Source: Mimachlamys varia (taxonomy: Eukaryota > Mollusca > Bivalvia > Pectinida > Pectinidae). Taken from it: DNA of 64,000 bases. The notes under the pieces are model-generated. The model did no database searches. It was not told the origin of the DNA and saw nothing but the letters and a program-made list of their open reading frames with translations. The stretch lies in contig OX392532.1 of assembly GCA_947623455.1 (NCBI GenBank), forward strand, positions 22,604,792 to 22,668,791. The letters are read 5' to 3'. Positions within the stretch are counted from its first letter, which is position 1; each line of letters opens with the position of its first letter. A program made the translations under genes and the position numbers. Shown one piece after another: positions 62,101 through 64,000 of the stretch.

Positions 62101-64000
62101 CATTTGGGCCATTTATATGCCACCAGATTTGAACCAATTACATCTGTTCCTACTCGAAACAGAAAGAACATATCACGGAATATGTTTCGATTGAATGGAT
62201 GTTGGAATTATTGACAGGTGTTAAAGTGTAAATTTTCCATCTTTGTGTTGTTTAAGTAAGATGGAATCAAACAATCATCACTATCTATGCTGGTACTTTG
62301 GTACATACATTGGTACAAGTTAAATCAATAACTAGTTGGTAGATGTGAGAGTAACATTAGAGTCTGATGTAAGCCTACATGACAGGACCTGTTACTTGAG
62401 ATTTCTACTCTGAACTAAATGTGCATAACAATGAATATGGAGCTGAACCAAATTAGACGATCAACTTACTTGCCATGCGATGTGGTATTCAATTTAGTTC
62501 TTATTTTAAAAACTATTCTGGCGGCCTATATACGAATTTCTCTATGAGATGTTGAAATTAATTGCGATTTAATTGCAATTTACTTTCCATGTTGGTACTT
62601 TTTGCTGACGATATCTTCGTTAGCATCAAGTAGCACTGACCTACATTTGCTATCATTCTATAAAGCTGAGACAAACAGCTACTGTAAGTCGTGTTTGGGC
62701 TATTGAAACTTACTTCTATACGATAGCAATCTAAAACCTTGCAAAGGGTTTTTTTTCATTACTTACATGGTATTGTTAAAGTCTGATCAATAACAAACCG
62801 AATCATGCCTCGATTTGATGCTTGGTGTTGAGCAAAGAGACAATCTAGGGCAACATTTGGGTCATTTGTTTTGCATTTGATTTGACCCAGTTACATCTGT
62901 TCCTACTCGAAACAGAAAGAACATATCACGGAATATGTTCCATTTAAATGGATGTTGGAATCAATGACAGGTGCTACAGTTGACCTATTTACATTATTCC
63001 ATCCTTTCTACTGTTGGAAATCAAATCAGCTACAGTAAGTCGATTGGGTTATTGAAACTTACTGCTAGCTGATAGCAATTCATAACCTTACATAGGTTAT
63101 ACAATTTTTGCACTTTTAAATTTTACATTATTTTTGGTATTTGTATTTGTATTACTTACACGGTTTTGTTAAAGTCTGATCAATAACAAACCGACTCATG
63201 CCTCGATTCTTTGCTTAGTGTTCAGCAAAGAGACAATCTAAGAAAACATTGGGCCATTTATATGCCACCAGATCTGACCCAGTTATAGTTGTTCCTACTC
63301 GAAACATAATGAACATATCACGGAATATGTTTGTTATGAATGGATGTTGGAATTATTGACAGGTATTAAAGTGTCATTTTTCCATTCATTGTGTTGTTTA
63401 AGTAAGATGGAACCTAACAAACATCACTATTCATGCTGGTACTTTGGTACATACATTGGTACAAGTTAAATAAATAACTAGTTGGTAGATGTGAGAGTAA
63501 CATTAGAGTCTGATGTAAGCCTACATGACAGAACCTGTTACTGGAGATTTCTACTCTGAACTCAATGTGCATAACAATGAATATGGAGCTGAACCAAATT
63601 AGACGATCAACTTACTTGATATGCGATGTGGTATTCAATTTAGTTCTTATTTCAAAAATTATTCTGGCGGCCTATATACGAATTTCTCTATGAGATGTTG
63701 AAATTAATTGCGATTTAATTGCAATTTACTTTCCATGTTGGTACTTTTTGCTGACGATATCTTCGTTAGCATCAAGTAGCACTGACCCACATTCGCTATC
63801 ATTCTATAAAGCTGAGACAAACAGCTACTGTAAGTCGTGTTTGGGCTATTGAAACTTACTTCTATGCGATAGCAATCTAAAACCTTGCAAAGGGTTTTTT
63901 TTCATTACTTACATGGTATTGTTAAAGTCTGATCAATAACAAACCGAATCATGCCTCGATTTGATGCTTGGTGTTGAGCAAAGAGACAATCTAGGGCAAC
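59186..64000. repeat. Higher-order satellite: ~350-400 bp A units with ~450 bp B spacers
   Basis: A units start with 'gctacagtaagt' or close variants at about 59193, 59573, 59946, 60338, 61130, 61481, 61883, 62678, 63029 and 63824 (the last cut by the window end). Each contains 'ttaaagtctgatcaataaca', 'aaccga(c/a)tc(g/a)tgcctcgatt', and mostly the hairpin 'gaacatatcacggaatatgttc' in its parts. B spacers at about 60680-61129, 62218-62677 and 63365-63823 carry 'ggtactttggtacatacatt' and 'gattaattgcaattt'-like phrases. The A unit after each B is a shorter variant lacking about 50-60 bases. No coding capacity. Confidence 0.93.

Overview
The window is AT-rich eukaryotic DNA with very low gene density. 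It contains tRNA-derived SINEs, palindromic foldback (MITE-like) elements, minisatellites and long satellite arrays. The one convincing gene has a signal peptide, a possible 5' intron acceptor and an AATAAA signal, so it is animal-like. Several dispersed repeats resemble families common in bivalve molluscs: hairpin ends reading 'ggtcacctgagac' and 'agctcaccttggtcc', and a SINE tail of the 'ccgggtactcc' type. I infer a bivalve, perhaps a scallop, but no marker gene proves the species.

Layout. 0-4.5 kb: a 13-copy 32-bp minisatellite (481-900), a foldback element (3057-3271) and a 21-bp array (3741-4220) just upstream of the gene. 4.5-6.8 kb: one CDS (4533-6599) for a secreted, probably GPI-anchored, cysteine-rich protein, made of two copies of a module flanking a ShKT-like domain, then a poly(A) signal. 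6.8-21.4 kb: intergenic DNA with foldback elements (11038, 17068, 19885), two tRNA-derived SINEs (12.1 and 12.5 kb) and a 27-bp minisatellite (13222-13946). 21.5-25.2 kb: a 3.6-kb array of 91 copies of a 40-bp unit, apparently grown inside a SINE. 26.9-28.7 kb: a second 27-bp array followed by a polypurine tract. 28.7-57 kb: gene-poor DNA with a dispersed family (six copies), three copies of an element carrying a hammerhead ribozyme fold (one with an intact core), several foldback elements and a large nested palindrome. 57.1-57.9 kb: a Helitron/pearl-like non-autonomous element. 59.2 kb to the end: a higher-order satellite of ~350-400 bp A units and ~450 bp B spacers, running off the window.

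No multi-gene pathway is visible; the biology is mostly repeat biology. The strongest observations are the hammerhead on the minus strand at 41281-41324 with two decayed relatives, the SINE apparently split by its own expanded interior, and the A/B satellite with a conserved 8-bp-stem hairpin. Most open reading frames elsewhere are short, or are by-products of tandem repeats whose unit length is a multiple of three.
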